Source of the DNA: Schistosoma haematobium
Taxonomy: Eukaryota; Platyhelminthes; Trematoda; Strigeidida; Schistosomatidae
Length of the DNA: 64,000 bases
Direction: 5' to 3'
NCBI RefSeq assembly: GCF_000699445.3
Contig: NC_067198.1
Coordinates: 8,244,801-8,308,800, forward strand
A program made the translations under genes and the position numbers. Shown here one piece after another: positions 36,579 through 50,700 of the stretch (positions are counted from its first letter, which is position 1; each line of letters starts with the position of its first letter). The notes beneath the pieces were generated by a model that saw only the letters and a list, made by a program, of their open reading frames with translations, was not told the DNA's origin and searched no databases.

Positions 36579-39500
36579 AATGAACAAATAATGCATATTA
36601 TATAAATATATTTATATTTATTTTCCATTTCAGATTGTTACATATGGAATGAACAATCTTCCCTACACTATGACATTAAAATTGATTATCAATTAAAACA
36701 AAGTATATTATCACACAATCAACATATGACAACTTTGTTATCACTGATATATCAAGTTTGTCAACCACTTGAACATTCAAACGAGTATCACAATAAAATG
36801 GTAAGTTGTTTTTGCTTAAATATATTTACATGTATTCTTAATTTAAACTGAGAAATTAGAAATAATCAGTGATAGAATCAGTGTTCATTGGCTTAGAATG
36901 TAGTGTGAACTAATTAAAGTAAATGCTTACATTTGATGTTATCATAGATTATTTGTACAATCGCTAAATTCAGAGAGGGTGTCCCTTTTCACTGAATTTT
37001 GTTTACTTTCCTACTTTAATGCTTATATGAGAACAGTAAATCTATTCATGAAATCACTTTATATTACTGTTAGATGAAATGTTCGTTTTTAAGTGTGATA
37101 AGAATTCAGATAGATTGGAATTTTCATCTTATGAAGTAGTTTAGTTCCATCTAGCAATTACTCATTTAATAAATGTGAAATTGACGTTCTGAGGTCACTT
37201 CAGTTTAAAATACGTGTTTTTATTATAATAAAAGAAGTATAATCAAAAGCCTTGAAGCGTTTTTTTAATATTTTCACCAGGTTTTAGCACCTAAAGCTTC
37301 TCACAACTTGTATAAAAGTGATACATATACAGGCACCAATTTTCCAGACTTGGAAAAATTTATGTTATGTATAACTTCTCACTATTTGTCTTAATAGAGG
37401 AGATAGATGAATATTCTAAAAGCGTCTTAGTATTCAGACAAGAGTAAATCAATTAAACCACATAAATCATTAGTTAGGACATAAAGTCATAAATCTAATT
37501 TCCTTTCATCCATTTTTCCTCATGTCATTTCTTTTGATATTTATTGCAAACTGTCTGAATTTTACTTGTTTGTATAAGTTTTTAATAGGATTATGGTTAG
37601 TAAATCCCTAAATTGATCACTATACAATGTTAGTGTATCACAAGATACTATACATAGTTGCTCTAAAAACCTTTTGCTGTAGATGACGAGTCTATAAATA
37701 AATTTCATTTAAGTAAATGCAATAAAGCACTTCAAGTGTGGATTTTCATCTATCACTGAAGTACACATTTTGATTTGTTCCTCTCTTGTTTACCATGGTA
37801 TCAAAATTTGTGGTAATATAAATGAACTTATAAACAGATGTACTTATCTAGCGTATTTCACTTCAATGTAAAATACAAGTTACAAATAAGATCCATTACC
37901 TTTAAAAAAATTACGTTCATTTCGTTTATTGGGACTATGATTTGGAGACGATATGTTTGAACAGCTCTTCAAGTAATTTGACTGTAAAATTGGGTAAAAA
38001 TCCACCTCCAATTTATTAAATGAGTTGTCTTCGTAGATTATATGAGTTTGTCGGTTAACAGAATATTTAGGCTAATTCCCTTTAATCAAACCGGCAATAA
38101 AACTTTCAGTGATTATACGCGTGTTTAGGAAGCGTTAGTCCGTTCAATATTATAGATCCCGTCATAGTGACGAGTACTAATTACCACAAATGATAGGTTT
38201 AAAACATCATGCTGATTAACTCCAAATACCTATTGTCATTGAATAACAATAACAAAAAGATGTTTGGTATCAGTAATATTTGGATTTTGAAAGTTACCGC
38301 CAGTGATGAATTTGCAGGATATATAAACTTAATCTAAGACTAGAATAATTTCTATGGAAAGAGATAAAGTAAAATTCCATTGATTTGTAATTTTGAATTT
38401 TGTATATATATATATATAATTTCAGTTTCACGCACGAACATTTAGCAGCTAGACCAATGTATCAGAATCCAAAAGTGAATATTTCCAGCTTCACCAACGA
38501 GAACCGATCAATTCAAGCACTGGATAATGTTCCAGTAAAATACTGAGTCATGATAAACATTAATCTTTTTAACCAATTATGACTCTTTGACTAATGTATT
38601 GTTTCTGTTCTAACATGGACATCAGCACTAAAACACAAATAAATCCTCAAAAACTAGACCAGGGTAGGATATCACTGTTTGATTGATTTATAGACGTTTC
38701 TAAATTGGTTGATTTATTGGAAAACGTAATGCATATCAGTCGTCAAGTATTGGAGGAAAAAAAATGAGTTGCTGACATTTACACCTTAATTTGGGTGGAA
38801 AGTATTCTTCAAAGCTTATTAGTATCAAATGTTTAACACGGCTTAAAATAAGAATGCTTCATAGTCACTGATCACCAGTATTCAGAACAACTAAGATTTT
38901 ATTGATTCGAATTACCAGTTTCCACAACAATAAATTTGTTATTTGTTCCATAATGTATAACCTAACAAAAGTAGGGACCATTGTCACCAAGTAAATGCCA
39001 ATTCTCTTATCGGATCCATGGACACGCATTTTGATTCAATTTAGATCGCATCAGATGAACTTAAGTTCATCCCACAGGTGATTTTTACTCTGAAATTTTA
39101 ACTTGGTACTATTCGCTTAAAACGCACATGCGTTGCCCGCTTGGCTATTGTCCAGATAGTTACTCACTTGTGCAACGGCTATGAATTTTTATTTAGTTTT
39201 TAGAGACTGCCACTAAGATAGAGATCTTAATAGGTTGTCAATTCTAGGCTGCAGGTATATGCAGATGACGAGTCTAAAATGAGACGAAACGCTGGTCCTG
39301 GATTCCACTTATTTTATTAGAACTTGCATCATAATGGTTATATCAAGATGATCCGCACAGTATACACACATGACAACCAAGACTGACCAAATTCCAGTCA
39401 AAATATTAGCAACAGAATTGAATTAAGATACCCTTCATTTCTCTGTGTCATAACAATCTGCTAGAAACTTTTACTGTCATTACTGGAAGCTACAACATCA

Positions 39501-42500
39501 ACCTTGATACCAGGATTTAAATATATTCAGTCACCTAATATTAAGGCAAAACTGTTTTGCCGATATCCAGAATCTGGTATTTTACAGTTAACTTTTGTCC
39601 AAAAAAAGAGCTTTATTTTAGACATTGACAATATATATGTATGTATAAACATAGCTTATGTGTGATTACGATGTGAAGTTATTAGAAATGTAATGAGTTA
39701 GAGTAATAAATATTCAATATTATGCTGTCAGCCAATTATTGTATTTGTTTATGCATATTTACACGAGCAGGCGTTTAGTTCTACTTCTGTCTTGCAAAAA
39801 ACATGGGTAAATTTTTATTACTGTTCTGTTTTCTTTGGCGCTCTAAGTCTATACAGTTGTTTATTTATTACTTTTTCACTAATCGTTCCTTCCTACTTCA
39901 TGTTTTTGTTTGAATCTAATTTTGATAACTAGTTCATAATTTGCTGTTGTTGTTTTTCGTGTTCATGTTAAATCTCCAGTTCCATTTAAACTCGTAAACT
40001 TTTCTCTATTTATTTCTCAGTTGACTTGCTAAGTTTTTAGTTCGTTAATGATGGACATTTTATAAATTTACATGTATGCATGTATATTTTGTCAAGGTTT
40101 CATGAATCATCTTCAGTCAATCGTTTATATAAGTAATTGAAACTTTGTTTTTCTCAGAATTTCGTTTCTTCACTCTATGAATTGTGTGTAGTTTTGTTTT
40201 AAAATAATTTTCCAGATACGAATTTTTGCAACCACATGTGATATGATATGTATATGGATACCTAGACATAACATTTTTCAAACTGATTACGACTTTTTTA
40301 ATAAACAAAGGGCAATCACCATTGAAATGTTCACATTGATCGTTAAGGTTTGGTTTTTCTTAATTCAATTATTGCATGAAACCTTTTGAACTTAAGTTAA
40401 AACAAATAAACCATTTTAGTAAGAATACAACAATAACTTTTCCTTTGCACAGAAATCTCAGTAAATTTCGAGATATTTTCATAATACTTTATGATATTTT
40501 GTAGTATGCTTTTTTAAACAGGTATATATTTAGAAAATATATAATTCATACATTGTTTTCAAACAACAATATACTTATGAGTATGCTACTTGAATAAAAT
40601 AGCCTTAATATATAATGAGATCAATACAAACCTCTTTTTCCATCTGGCCAAAATTCTCATCTAAAAGCCTTTGGAATCTTAGTAGAATTTGTGTTAGTGA
40701 AAATGTTGTAGCTGTGTCAATACCATAGCGTTTCTGCTAAATTATTCAAACCTATGATTATCCCCATGTAATATTTTACACTATTCCGTCAACTGTGTAG
40801 CTTCCTGTTTAGATAATGATGCTAATGGCATCTCATCATCATCAGGAGTTATACGGTAAATCACTATCAAAGCTAAGAAGGTAATGAACTGTCAATCGTT
40901 TATTTGGCACTATGTTATAACTTGTGACCTGCGTGTCCTGTTAATGTATAACGTGTTAATACCGCTAATTAGAGGGCAGTGAATTATCGATCGGACCAGT
41001 GACAAGTAAACCCGTATGAGCAGTCTAGAGTACCTATCGGTCCTGCTTCCTGTCTAGCCCAGCCACTTAAGTTCATAACACCAATCCGAGCCTCTGCGAT
41101 ATGAATCATTTATTTCAAACATACCGTGTTTATATACCAATTAAACAGACCACATCGTACCATAAAATAGGAAACAACGTTTGTACAAGATTTAGCCAAA
41201 TGTCACTGTGAATGTGGGAGGTAATGATTAATAGACAGGGAATAATTCAAGAATGGAAAATCGTACAATAATAGTTCATAGGTTAAAATAAAGCTTAGGA
41301 TAAGAGAGACATGAATATGAATAGTTTAGTTAATTAACAATTATACGATAAAAATACACGTATAGTATTGGTTCATAAATGGATCCCAAAAATTACCAAT
41401 CATTATTCTTATCGGGATATAACACACTAAATTTTCAGTATATTTATATTATGATCAGAATGGATGTACAGTATTCCTTATTAAATAATTTAAACAAAAT
41501 GATATTGCATACTGAAGTTTATCTTTTACCATCATTTTGCATTCTATTTTCTGTAGAGAACAATTCTTTAAATTATAAGATGATCAAGATAATTTATTAA
41601 ATAATCTAAAGATACAATAAAATCCCAATTTTCTTTTTTCCATTTCATCCTCAAGGTTAAATCGATCGACTACTAAAAAAAACATTTATTCACTTATTGA
41701 TTTTAGCACGTTGGTTAATTATTCTATCTAAATATTAATGTAAGAATATTATTTGATAAATAATAGAAATGTGTAAAGATGAACCAAACATTTCAGACAC
41801 TTTTTGTTACTTTTAACGTTTTCAATTTGAAAAACACGATCCACCGCAAAATTATCGATAAGTTGGAATTAAACACAAATCTATGGTCAAAAAATCTTTA
41901 GGCAAAAATTAAAAACAAAAAGAATCAAGGAAAAGATTATTCACTATTACAAACATACCATACTTATCATAATGTCAAGATATTTAAAAATGATAAATAA
42001 TGAATTTTTGTGTATATAGTTTATCAATAATATGCAGTCACCTTTATATGATAATATCTTTACTGTTTTTAATTATTTCTATATGGAATACCAGTAAAGT
42101 ACATGTACTTTACAACAAATCTGTTTTTCACTAAACATAACATATTTTTCATACTTAAACATTTCACTCAAATTGTTCTTTGTTTAGAACTGATGTTTAG
42201 AGTTCAATGCTTATACATATTCGGTGAGACTATAATTTATGGACGAACCAATCAGGTGTATAAGACAACAGATCTAGGATTTTGGCGCGAAATGCACTCA
42301 TCCATTTGGCTAAATAGAGTTTTGGTATTATTGCTGACGTCAGTTTGTGATGAAAACCATAAATCTAATTCCTAACCTTAACCATCAACTATGAATCATA
42401 ATTCTAATTCCTCACACAGGTTTAAAACACTCATTTGGTCCTGGTTATTAAGTGGACACTCTCAAGGTCAGTCTAGCATTGCTCAAAGGTCGTCCATAAA

Positions 42501-45500
42501 TTATAGTCACACCATATATTCTCTTATTTTGAAACGAGTTATTAACTAACCAATTTGAAACAGATTAAAAGTAGTTATGAAATAGCCTTTATCCAGACAT
42601 CGAATTATAGTTTTTTGTAAAATTATTTGAGGCATTTCAGTAATACATAACTACCATAATCCAAAGTAAATGAAATCAAATGTATAATTCAAAATGACGC
42701 TTTGAACGTAGATTAATTAATTATACAAGATGATTGTCACTTTTTTTTAAAAATGACGACGATTTTGAGCATTGAAGATTGCATTTTTTTCCCATAAAAC
42801 AAATTATTTTTGTACTTTACGAAATTTTTAAAATGCTACTCTCCTAAACAGTTTCATGAAAATTTCTGCATTTTAACAGTCCCACTGTTTATTTAACTAG
42901 AAGTTACGTGAAATCAAATATGACACTACTGTTAGTATTGCAAATATTATGAAACACTATTAAGAAACTTTTTTACATGATTGCTTTAGCACTTCAAATC
43001 TCAGATTTCCAACATCACTATTGACACTGATTGATTTACAGTAGAAAAGAAAATATCCTGTAATTTAATGTGTAATTTATATTCAGTGTGAAAATCCTGT
43101 TCATTTTGTTCTACCTTACTAATTATATAATATCGTCTTACTAATGTTAGTATTTCAATCCCAATCAAAACAGTGTTTTTAAGGTACGTCAGAAGATCGA
43201 AAGTAGTTGTATGTTCTAGGCCAATCCCTTAGCTTAAGAGGGATACACTGATGAACTCCCAAATCACTTCAAGGTCACGGTGTATGCATCATATTGGAAC
43301 GTTACCTAACTCATGTAGATCATCAGTTTCAGTAGCGAAATCATAATTATATAGCTAGATATACGGTTTTGGTTTAAAATCAATATTATGTTTCAAGATT
43401 AAACTGTACAATTCACAATTTATGATTTACATTTAGGATTTAGGTTTAGGTTAAACATTTAGTCTCTAATTGCCTCAAATCCTTATACTTATGTCATTTT
43501 CATTTTATTTCCTTTATTACGAAACTTTTATTCGGCACTCATAAATACTTTTGATAAAATGTTAGTGAAATAAAAACTTTCTTTGCTTTTCATATACAAA
43601 CAGTTTTGTAGATTTATTAAACGGCAGTCGGAAAACAAAATTTTCTTGACTGATCTATTCTTTGTATACTTTACGATTGTTGTTTGGTAATTGCTATCCC
43701 GTTCATCAGTTTTGTCTATCGTAAGCTTAACAATTTGCACATATTTTTTGTACTTGGTTACGTCATAACCTCCCTCTCCCTTGTTTTTTCATTTTTAAAT
43801 TGAACCTGTATAAATATGAAAAAATGTGTATGATCGTTTTTTCATTTATGAACCAAATGACAGAATATGTTATACAAAAAAGATATATTTGATAAACATT
43901 TTATTTATTCGTACAAATCGGTGCAGTTGTAAAGGGGTTTTAGAGCTCATTGGATGGATCGAGTTCACCTCAGTTCGCAATGTTTGCCGTTGTTACTTTT
44001 CAAAATCTTATTACAAAAGAGTGTCAAATACAAAAAATCATTATTTTTTTTATTCTAATAGCCTAAGCAACTTACTCGTAAATTAATACTTAAAAGAACG
44101 GTTGGCACTCAATGTTTTTCATTTGGTGAAATTTTTATTTAATCTAAGGGGAGAAAGTTGAATAACTTAAAAAAACCACAACAAATTTTGGTCTAATGTC
44201 AATCAATCAGATATCACATTCTAAACGAAATGTTTATGAAGAAAAAAACGACAAAGGGCATAAAGATGGTCCCAAGTATAATCATTTTCCTAATTATAGA
44301 TATGCTTTTATGATTTATTCACTTTTTGAACGTGAGTTCTAGCGAGTGATCTATCCCGTTCCTCTTGTACGTTACTTCTCTGGTTGTATTTGTGTTTCCT
44401 GATGGATATCCTAAACATTTCTACACTTGGAAAAACTTGAAAACCACACAGTATATTGGAACGATAATAATGATACCACTGAACTGCAATTATTTTGATT
44501 ACATCCACTGAGCCAATTTACCTGATATAGAGTGATTCATAAGCCGATCTACTGCTAATACTATTGTTTATCTAAAATTTAGCCTCTAACCAATTAAAGG
44601 TAGGCCTGTTTTAAGTGAATCACTTCCACAAATAACAGTGATATCTTAAAACATCCATATTCATTTATTATTCACGGTCCCATTATATACCTTTGAATTG
44701 AAGAAGCTTATAGCTTATAAGTGTTCATCAAAATTACGCATTACTAGTTCACATATGCTGCTTCGAAATCACCATTTCGAGACTAATGGGCTTGTCTTTA
44801 TGCCATACATTTACCTTGGTAAACCCATAATCTAAAAAAACTGAACAGCTATAGATTGTAAGTAATTGTGGTAGTTCTATTATCTTTTTTATTCTTTTCT
44901 TGATTCTCGTTCGAAACCTGGCCGATGAGAAGTAATTCATATGACATTTTGTATGTTTAGAAACCAATAGCAAACTACTTTCGGAAATACACTTCCATCC
45001 TTGTCCATAACGTTCTGATTATCTAGTAGAACGTCTTTTTAACAGAGATTCATTATACATGTACTCTTAAGTCAGTAAAGTTATAGTGAACTATCTCTTA
45101 AGTAAATTTTCTCCGATTATATTTGTACCTACTTATCAATTTCTAAATAGACGACTGGTAGTGTACTGATATGACCATAACTTCGGTGAAGTTGTTTCTT
45201 TTGAATTTCTCTGATAAAATATAGGTGGTTAATTTTTACTTAAAATTACGTAGGAAATAATGAAAACCTATGTTCATGAGATCAATTTCACCGTAAATTT
45301 CTTTCATATACAAAGTCTATTTTTGTGCTACATCGGGTAAACGCCCGACGGAAAGCTGTACCTTTTGTAAGAGCTTTGCAGACAAAATAATTGCATAGAA
45401 AGATACTAGTTGATGATGTTTTTTCCTGAATCTTTCCAAGCTAAATTGATTAGTTATAGGGTTCAGTACACAAAAAGATGCTTGAAATCCCTAAACCTGA

Positions 45501-47659
45501 AACCTCTAGAAAAATTTCTTGAGCGTGTTTTACCTCACATTTTATAATGCTTGAAAATCCTATATGAAGTTGAAGTAAACCACTCTCTATCTCACTAATA
45601 AAGAAAATATATTTGCACTGTGTAAAGTTTACTATGCACATTAGATTTGACTTAGCTGACCGTCTGATATGTAGACCGAAGTGAGACGTTAAACTTTTTT
45701 AATCAACTGTACTTTGACAAACATATTGCAATACCTATATCCCAAAAACTGTCTATAAATAACATCGTTTTACTCACTGTAAGGAAGATATGTCTTCAGC
45801 ACGTATAGAATTGTCTTTTTCAGCTCACAATGCCTGATTTAACTGCTGCTGTTTCTTTTGATGTTCTACGGAATGCTTTGCATCATATTTGACTATATAT
45901 ATCAAAAATCCCATTTATAAATGTTTTTAAAGATAACATTTATAACAGTGTAACGTTAATTTAACATCAGAGACACTTTTATCCTAGCTCGAGAGTTTGC
46001 AATAATGGGTACTTGCTAAGTTTCAAAGCAAGTAAACCTCCAATGGTATTTCCAACTTAATTGTATTTAGGAAACAACATTATACCAATCTATTCCCATA
46101 ATTAGTCAATGTCACATCACATACATAGTTAAAATTCACAGACCGAAGCTTTTCACTAAAACACCAGTAATCCATCCCGAAGTAAGTCTCTAATGAATAT
46201 AATATTGAGATTTGGATGGATAATTTGTGAAGAACGTTGCACGTCTGAATGATCAACTAATGATTAACGTCACATTTATTGAGTCCTTATAATCGAATTC
46301 TATTAACCTAGTTGTAATCTATTCACCAATCATAATGACTCCAGAAAACATGAATTGTTTTAAGATGTTAAGCAGCTGGAAACAGCTGGTAGGAAATCCT
46401 GGTTACCTCAAACGTTTTACCAGTTTACACTTATAATCTTAAGGAAAGTGATATTCTCTTACAGGTTCGATCCACTACTAAACAGCCTGACAATTATTAT
46501 TTAGCTATTCAGGCAGCGACTAATCAAGATATTTAGTTAATAAATCAAATAACATAAATTTACGCAAATAATAATTAATTTGTATTTTTTTTTCTCAGAC
46601 AACTCATAATACGTTTCTTATTTTATTAATTTTTAATTTCTAGTCTCCTGACAAATCTATAAATGTTTCTATAGAAAGTAATGAAGAACAACATACTCCG
46701 CATATTCATAATACAAATTTTAATCAAATGAATTCATTTTATACTTCCTATTCATGTAAGTTAATAATATAATTACACTGAAGAACAAATCAGTTTATTT
46801 TAATTTTTTTTATTTTCATGGGCAAACTTGCTGTTTGCAAGAATGTGTTATGATGAAATAATCATCAGGTATTATTATTTCAAGTACACATTTTCAACTA
46901 TAAAAACTATTACGGTTAATAAGTAATAACAATTATAATGCCCCTGGATACTAAAATCTAGTTTCAAAGAAGAAGAATGTTCCCCTGGATCTTTGTCATT
47001 TTAATTTGGAAAAGTTAAATTACTGCTTTTTTTTGAAAAAAAATGTCTGTTGATTTGTACATTGTCTGACAATCATGTTTCTTAGTCATCTAAGGTAAAG
47101 AAAATTACTACATCATATTTTCTGACCGAAAATGCTCAGTTTGTAACAATTAAGTATGTTTTAACTAATTTTACTGACATATTTTTTTCTCACCGTTGTA
47201 AGCTTACTTCCATAGTGCATGCATCCGGAGACAATTCACATAAAAAATATCAGTTAAATCAACCAATATTCTAATAATTATTCATGTAGAAAATACTCTG
47301 TTTCAACAACTAACATAAGTTTTATCATAAACTGGAAAACTTAAAACCCCCTCGTATAAAATTCTACCCGTTTTATATGCTAGTGGCTTTCTAGACTCAA
47401 CAGACCAGTTGATAACATATTGGTACTCAGATGTGGAAAGTACTGTTAATGAGCCTCAGTGGAAACATCAACACAGGGATGCAGGTATGCAGAGCTAGTG
47501 AACCCAAAATAGGATAAAATGTATGTCCCAAACGCATTTACTATTCATAATTCAACTTCCCTAAGACTCGTAATTGAAGGCAATGTAGAAACAACTCGTT
47601 CACTATGTACGTATACCGAAAGAGATTGATCCAAGTTCAATTTACAATAATAAACCTAC

Positions 47660-47712
<53 letters not shown>

Positions 47713-50700
47713 CAGTTTTTAAACATGGGTCTTCTAAACCAATGTTTGTTTCAGTGTATATTGGTACCAAGTATAATGAATGTATTGATACACCATGAAC
47801 AATGCTATAGATTCTAAACATTTCTATTAAATCATCATGCGTGATATTTTACAAAACTATCATTGAAGAGATTTGATTTTTTACGCAGATTTTATCTATA
47901 TTCTGTATATAGCATATCATCCAGAGGAACGCGTTGACACTGAGAGTCATATGATGCTCATATCACATCTTAGTAAACATCAATTGAAACAATTCAGAGA
48001 CAATCATGATAAACATACCAGATTACAGAAAACTAACTGTAAGCAAACGATTAGAAATCGTACTGCTAGTAATTATAACAATATCTCAAATTACACAATG
48101 AATGTATATGGACATAGTCAGTCAGTTCGTGTGGATCAAAAAAGTATTTTCGTTATAGATCGTCCATCATCGTTGTTAAACGTATCATCACCAACAACAA
48201 TCTACAGGTCGGCCACGTCGATTCATCATGTTCCACACTCATTAAAAAATGAATTATCAGTAAATAATGAAACGAAGAAAGGCAATCAACAAAATAATAA
48301 TCCAATATTAAGTTTTCAATATGTTGAACCACATACAGTCGAGTTACTTGTAGTTGTTACTGAAAGTATGAAACAACAATTTGGTCCATTAATTAATGAA
48401 TATCTTCTTTCTACTATGACAACGGTAAGATTGCATAATGATATTGTTTTTTTCTAGAAGAATTTATCTACGATTGTATTGATCCTCTTATAATCATCAT
48501 ATATACTCAACTAACCACAAGTTCGCCCAACCTTCGTCAGACCAGTGACCTTCACTATGGCCAATAAAATGACTTAACTAAAAACAAATGGGCAACGATG
48601 TCAAAAATCATTATACCTATTTGTTTAAAACACTGATTTATCAAACCCCAATAACCAGAGTCGGATCACAAACACATCAGGTCAATAAAATTTCTGTTAT
48701 GATAACCATAAACGCATAAAATTATTTACAATAATTAAGTGATTACAACACATCAATAAGAAGTCATAATGCGCACACTTAAGTCGTAGCTAGTATAAAA
48801 TGGAGCAATAAGTAGATAAATATTTGACAGTAATTCTGGAATGTGACAATTACCAAGTCGAGTAAAGGCTTTTAAATAGGACAGTATAAAAACCAATAGG
48901 CCATATATGTAATATCTATACGATAAAGTGGACGTAAAATATTTCACCATCAAATATTTCGTCTTCCTCAAATACCCATTATGCTCTAACAGATTGTTTG
49001 TTAGTAAATAAGTAATGTTTATGTTAGTAAAAAGAGAGTTTATATATATTTTTGAATTCTCCGCTTTACACATCACAAATCAACATTTCCTGGGTAACCA
49101 CTGAAATCATAGTTATATCCAATCGAGATAAACCATTGGATCTAGATTTCATGCCAGCTGATAGTCACTATCAAGCTGCAATCGTAGTTACTCAACAATC
49201 ATTGGTCTATGTCAGTATAGAACCTGTCTTACTCACTATCACAGTCAAATTTCATCACTCAGCTATTCAAGTTAGAAGACTGACATAGTGTAGGAATGAT
49301 ATTCTTTTAACGCCGATTGGTTATTAAGTAGAAACCAACGTCATGCTTGTCGAGATTTTAGTACTGATCAAACTGCAATAAAGTCACTATTCTAAACTAT
49401 TTGAGATCTCTTGTTGTTTAGTGATTGTACGCAATATTTATTGATCGGAAAACCTTGTAAACACACTTTTTTATTTGGTACTAGTCCTTAATATCAGACA
49501 ATTTTTCATTTTCGTTTCCTCAGATTTTGTGGTAAATCTTTCACATTAATGTATGAGGTAATTTTATTCTAGAGTTAAACGTTTAATCTTATTGTCAGAG
49601 GGACGAAAAAAGTTTGAGTCATATTCAGTACAATAAAAACTTAGAATCTTTAGAATGAATTATTCATTGTCATTTTCTTTTCAAATGTAAACCTAATAGT
49701 AGTAATATGTTTGTGGTAACCAGTTGAAAGATCATGCGTTTTAAAACAAAATAGAAAACAAATATAACATTTCAATCATTTGAAACTGCGATTCTTTTCA
49801 CAGGGCATTCTACTTATCATTTTTCTATTCTTTTTGATTAAGATATTAAATCCATGTGGTTCTCGGAAAGCAGTTATTCTTTTTCTAATTCAAAGTATTG
49901 ATTGTTCAGTACTTTTTATTGACGAATTGTCAAACATCAGTAAGATCTATATTAGAAAAGAATGCATTTAATTAATAAGTCGTTTGGTTGTTGAAAGGTG
50001 AATTAAATGTGATTCCATAATCAATTCAGTATTCTTTTGTGTCTCAAGAACCGCAGCGTTCTTCTGTGACAAGTATACGGTATTGCAGTAATAATTAATA
50101 TCTAAAAAATGGTAAACGTCAAAAACAATAAGAAAGACAGGTTTTTGCAGGAACTTGACAGAAATAACTTAGAAATTTTATCACGTCAAATGCCCAAACG
50201 AAACACGTTTATACAGCGCTCAGGATGTTACAAATGGTAAAGAAAAAAATATTTTTTTCATCTTACAGTCAAAACGATGTTAAGTCCATCAAGTAAACGA
50301 AACATTCTTCGCAGAACGTGTGTAACTCTAATTCCTAGCAGTAAATCCTCTGCTGCGATCTGAACATAGGGTTTCCAAGCCTAAACTACTGACTCTAGCC
50401 TAAAATCCCCAACCTCACTCATTGTCTATAGACTTTCAATTTTAACTGTAAACACTTACCCTCATCTTAACTATAAATCCATAACCCTGACCACAGATTA
50501 TTTAGACCAGGATTTAGAAAAAACTTTTTCGAAGTAGTAAGCTTAAACACTGATCACCATCTTCATTAATAGTACTATTATTATTATTACCAGTACGCCA
50601 TGTTGGAACAGTGATATCATACTCATTAACAAATAAATTGGAAGCTAATCACTTATATAGATACTTTGATCTGTAACGTAAAACAGTTAATGTATATCTA

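Larger units (their letters stand above)
26729..36633 (+). other. Intron 1 of the ADAMTS-like gene (9.9 kb)
   Basis: No other exon chain. Holds decayed family A SINEs at about 28.14, 30.17, 32.61 and 35.29 kb, a possible family B remnant at about 29.70-29.85 kb, (AT)n at 30,872 and 36,542, a low-confidence ORF at 29.2 kb and a GC-richer block at about 36.05-36.44 kb. Confidence 0.6.
36801..46643 (+). other. Intron 2 of the ADAMTS-like gene (9.8 kb)
   Basis: Contains a family A SINE (39.0 kb), an LTR-like repeat candidate (40.9 kb) and a MITE (42.2 kb). ORFs here, for example 42,103-42,375 across the MITE edge, look accidental. Confidence 0.6.
46756..47888 (+). other. Intron 3 of the ADAMTS-like gene
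   Basis: Contains a decayed SINE at about 47.4 kb and an (AT)n tract at 47.66 kb. Confidence 0.5.

Noticed and set aside
42103..42375. 90-codon ORF
   Set aside because: It runs from unique intron sequence into the MITE and opens on a non-ATG-supported context; no domain.
47605..47817. ORF with a long Ile-Tyr repeat
   Set aside because: The repeat is only the translation of the (AT)n tract at 47,661-47,711; there is no other sign of a gene.
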